A stretch of DNA of 64,000 bases from Pseudomonas sp. LD120. GTDB taxonomy: Bacteria > Pseudomonadota > Gammaproteobacteria > Pseudomonadales > Pseudomonadaceae. Made by a program: the position numbers and the translations under genes. This document shows positions 61,850 to 64,000 of this stretch, in pieces. The stretch spans positions 806,001-870,000 of the forward strand of contig NZ_WVHL01000005.1 in assembly GCF_009861525.1 (NCBI RefSeq). The letters are read 5' to 3'. Under the pieces are notes generated by a model, which had not been told where the DNA came from, did not search any database, and saw only the letters and a program-made list of their open reading frames with translations. Numbering within the stretch: position 1 is the first letter of the stretch; each line of letters starts with the position of its first letter.

Positions 61850-62986
61850 ATGTCCCAGACGTTTTACAAGAAAGGCTTTCTGGCCCTCGCAGTGGCAACT
61901 GCGTTGGGCGTTTCTGCGTTTGCTCAAGCCGACCTGAAGATCGGCGTAGCGGGTCCCATGACAGGCGCCAATGCGGCTTTTGGCGAGCAGTACATGAAGG
62001 GTGCACAGGCGGCGGCTGACGAGATCAACGCCAGTGGCGGGGTCAACGGCGAGAAGATCGTGCTGGTCAAGGGTGATGATGCCTGTGAACCCAAGCAGGC
62101 GGTGGCCGTGGCCAACCGCTTGGTGGATCAGGACAAGGTAGCCGGCGTCGTGGGGCACTTCTGTTCCTCGTCGACCATTCCGGCTTCCGAGGTGTATAGC
62201 GATGCCGGTGTGATTGCCATCACTCCAGGCTCCACCAACCCGCAGGTCACCGAGCGTGGCCTTTCCGCCATGTTCCGTATGTGCGGGCGTGACGACCAGC
62301 AGGGCATCGTCGCCGGTGATTACATTGTCGATGTGCTCAAGGGCAAGAAAGTCGCGGTGCTGCACGACAAGGACACCTACGGACAAGGTCTGGCGGATGC
62401 CACCAAGGCGCAGTTGATGAAACGCGGCGTGACCCCGGTGCTGTACGAGGGCCTGACCCGTGGCGAGAAAGATTTCAGCGCCGTGGTGACCAAGATCCGT
62501 GCCGCCGGTGCCGACGTGGTGTACTTCGGCGGCCTGCACCCGGAAGCCGGTCCGCTGGTGCGTCAGTTGCGTGAGCAGGGCCTGAAAGACGTCAAGTTCA
62601 TGTCCGATGACGGCATCGTCACCGACGAGCTGGTGACCACCGCCGGTGGCCCGCAATACGTTGACGGTGTGTACATGACCTTCGGTGCCGACCCGCGCCT
62701 GCTGCCGGACAGCAAGATGGTGGTGGATGCGTTCCGCAAGGCCGGTACCGAGCCTGAAGGCTACACCCTGTACGCCTATGCGTCGGTTCAGGCCCTGGCC
62801 GCCGGCTTCAATGGCGCCAAATCCAACAAAGGCGAAGACGCCGCCAAGTGGCTCAAGGCCAACTCGGTGAAAACCGTGATGGGCGAGAAGAGCTGGGACG
62901 CCAAGGGCGACCTGAAGGTTTCCGACTACGTGGTCTATCAGTGGGACAAGGACGGCAAGTACCACCAACTGGAAAAACAAAAGTGA
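61850..62986 (+). CDS. livJ: Branched-chain amino acid ABC transporter substrate-binding protein
   Basis: Periplasmic LIV-binding protein (BraC type) that delivers leucine, isoleucine and valine to the Liv/Bra permease. The 378-aa precursor has a signal peptide ending VSAFAQA (about residue 27), then DLKIGVAGPMTGANAAFGEQ and KGDDACEPKQAVAVANRLV, with the disulfide-type Cys pair (DACEP, HFCSS). The start ATG 61850 (MSQTFYKKGF) follows a TTGGAG site. The permease gene livH comes next after a structured spacer. Confidence 0.94.
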   Translation: MSQTFYKKGFLALAVATALGVSAFAQADLKIGVAGPMTGANAAFGEQYMKGAQAAADEINASGGVNGEKIVLVKGDDACEPKQAVAVANRLVDQDKVAGVVGHFCSSSTIPASEVYSDAGVIAITPGSTNPQVTERGLSAMFRMCGRDDQQGIVAGDYIVDVLKGKKVAVLHDKDTYGQGLADATKAQLMKRGVTPVLYEGLTRGEKDFSAVVTKIRAAGADVVYFGGLHPEAGPLVRQLREQGLKDVKFMSDDGIVTDELVTTAGGPQYVDGVYMTFGADPRLLPDSKMVVDAFRKAGTEPEGYTLYAYASVQALAAGFNGAKSNKGEDAAKWLKANSVKTVMGEKSWDAKGDLKVSDYVVYQWDKDGKYHQLEKQK

Positions 62987-62993
62987 CATCAGG

Positions 62994-63081
62994 ACCTGAT
63001 TACGTTCTTGCAAGCAGTGCTTGGCCGCTCGTAATCAGGTTCTAGGTCCGGACGGACCGGCACTACCCCCCTGGTGCCGGT
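62994..63081 (+). promoter_or_regulatory. Structured spacer between livJ and livH
   Basis: ACCTGATTACG (62994-63004) and CGTAATCAGGT (63030-63040) form an 11-bp stem; its loop contains CAAGC/GCTTG as a smaller stem. A second hairpin follows (ACCGGCAC 63056-63063 with GTGCCGGT 63074-63081). There is no T-run, so mRNA processing or stabilisation of the livJ message is more likely than termination. Confidence 0.65.
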
Positions 63082-63202
63082 TCGTATTCGTGCAGTACTT
63101 GCCTTTTCTCGTAGAGCTGCACAACGGTTGTGTTGCGCGGACAGGGAACCCCTGTCTCTCGCTGGTGCCCTGTGCCGTCTCTCAAGTCCGTGAGATTGCG
63201 TT

Positions 63203-64000
<798 letters not shown>

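Overview
The window is a contiguous piece of a Pseudomonas chromosome, most likely from the P. fluorescens group. This rests on the dense GC-rich coding, the gene order (nudF-cpdA-yqiA-parE-parC, serB/psd, motAB-rsgA-orn, tsaE-amiB-mutL-miaA-hfq-hflXKC, purA, rnr-rlmB-rpsF-rpsR-rplI-dnaB, azu-nadE-pncB), the fluorescens-type REP doublets, and the lysine/pipecolate and branched-chain amino acid genes. No rRNA, phage, insertion sequence or CRISPR array is present.

Layout. 0.1-8.6 kb: ADP-ribose hydrolase, DUF1249 protein, cAMP phosphodiesterase, YqiA esterase and topoisomerase IV (parE and parC separated by a secreted phytase-like esterase and a membrane-anchored aspartic protease). 8.7-15.8 kb: a PqiC-like lipoprotein, an AhpA/YtjB-type membrane protein divergent from serB, then psd-rhdA-HDOD on the minus strand. 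15.9-22.9 kb: motAB behind a sigma-28 promoter, rsgA/orn, a TRIC-type channel, queG, NAD(P)H-hydrate dehydratase and tsaE. 22.9-33.8 kb: a tightly packed amiB-mutL-miaA-hfq-hflX-hflK-hflC run, then hisZ and purA. 33.9-38.5 kb: a chemoreceptor with a sigma-54-like promoter and a two-gene iron-type ABC importer without an ATPase gene. 38.7-49.1 kb: two tandemly duplicated tRNA-Leu(CAG) units, rnr-rlmB, the rpsF-rpsR-membrane protein-rplI cluster, dnaB and a YgiQ radical SAM gene.

49.2-53.5 kb is the accessory part. It begins with a two-gene cassette bounded by terminators, coding a protein with a glycine-rich hydrophobic hairpin followed by a small multi-pass membrane protein. This looks like a toxin/effector-immunity pair and is the best candidate for a distinctive system in the window. 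Next to it is a decayed transglutaminase / ATP-grasp cluster, broken by several frameshifts and large internal deletions. 53.5-64 kb: a 58-aa charged protein, a LOG-family hydrolase, a candidate 22-aa ORF, azurin with an ANR-like box, nadE-pncB (NAD salvage), a LysR regulator divergent from amaB-amaA (pipecolate/lysine catabolism), and livJ-livH (the latter cut by the window end) behind a near-perfect sigma-54 promoter.

Most of the window is ordinary core genome. Points worth follow-up are the candidate effector-immunity cassette, the eroded transglutaminase cluster, the alternative sigma-factor promoters, a 44-bp perfect palindrome inside a REP doublet, the tRNA duplication, the multi-hairpin livJ-livH spacer and the candidate small ORF. 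Family names and comparisons with P. aeruginosa come from memory and were not checked by search.
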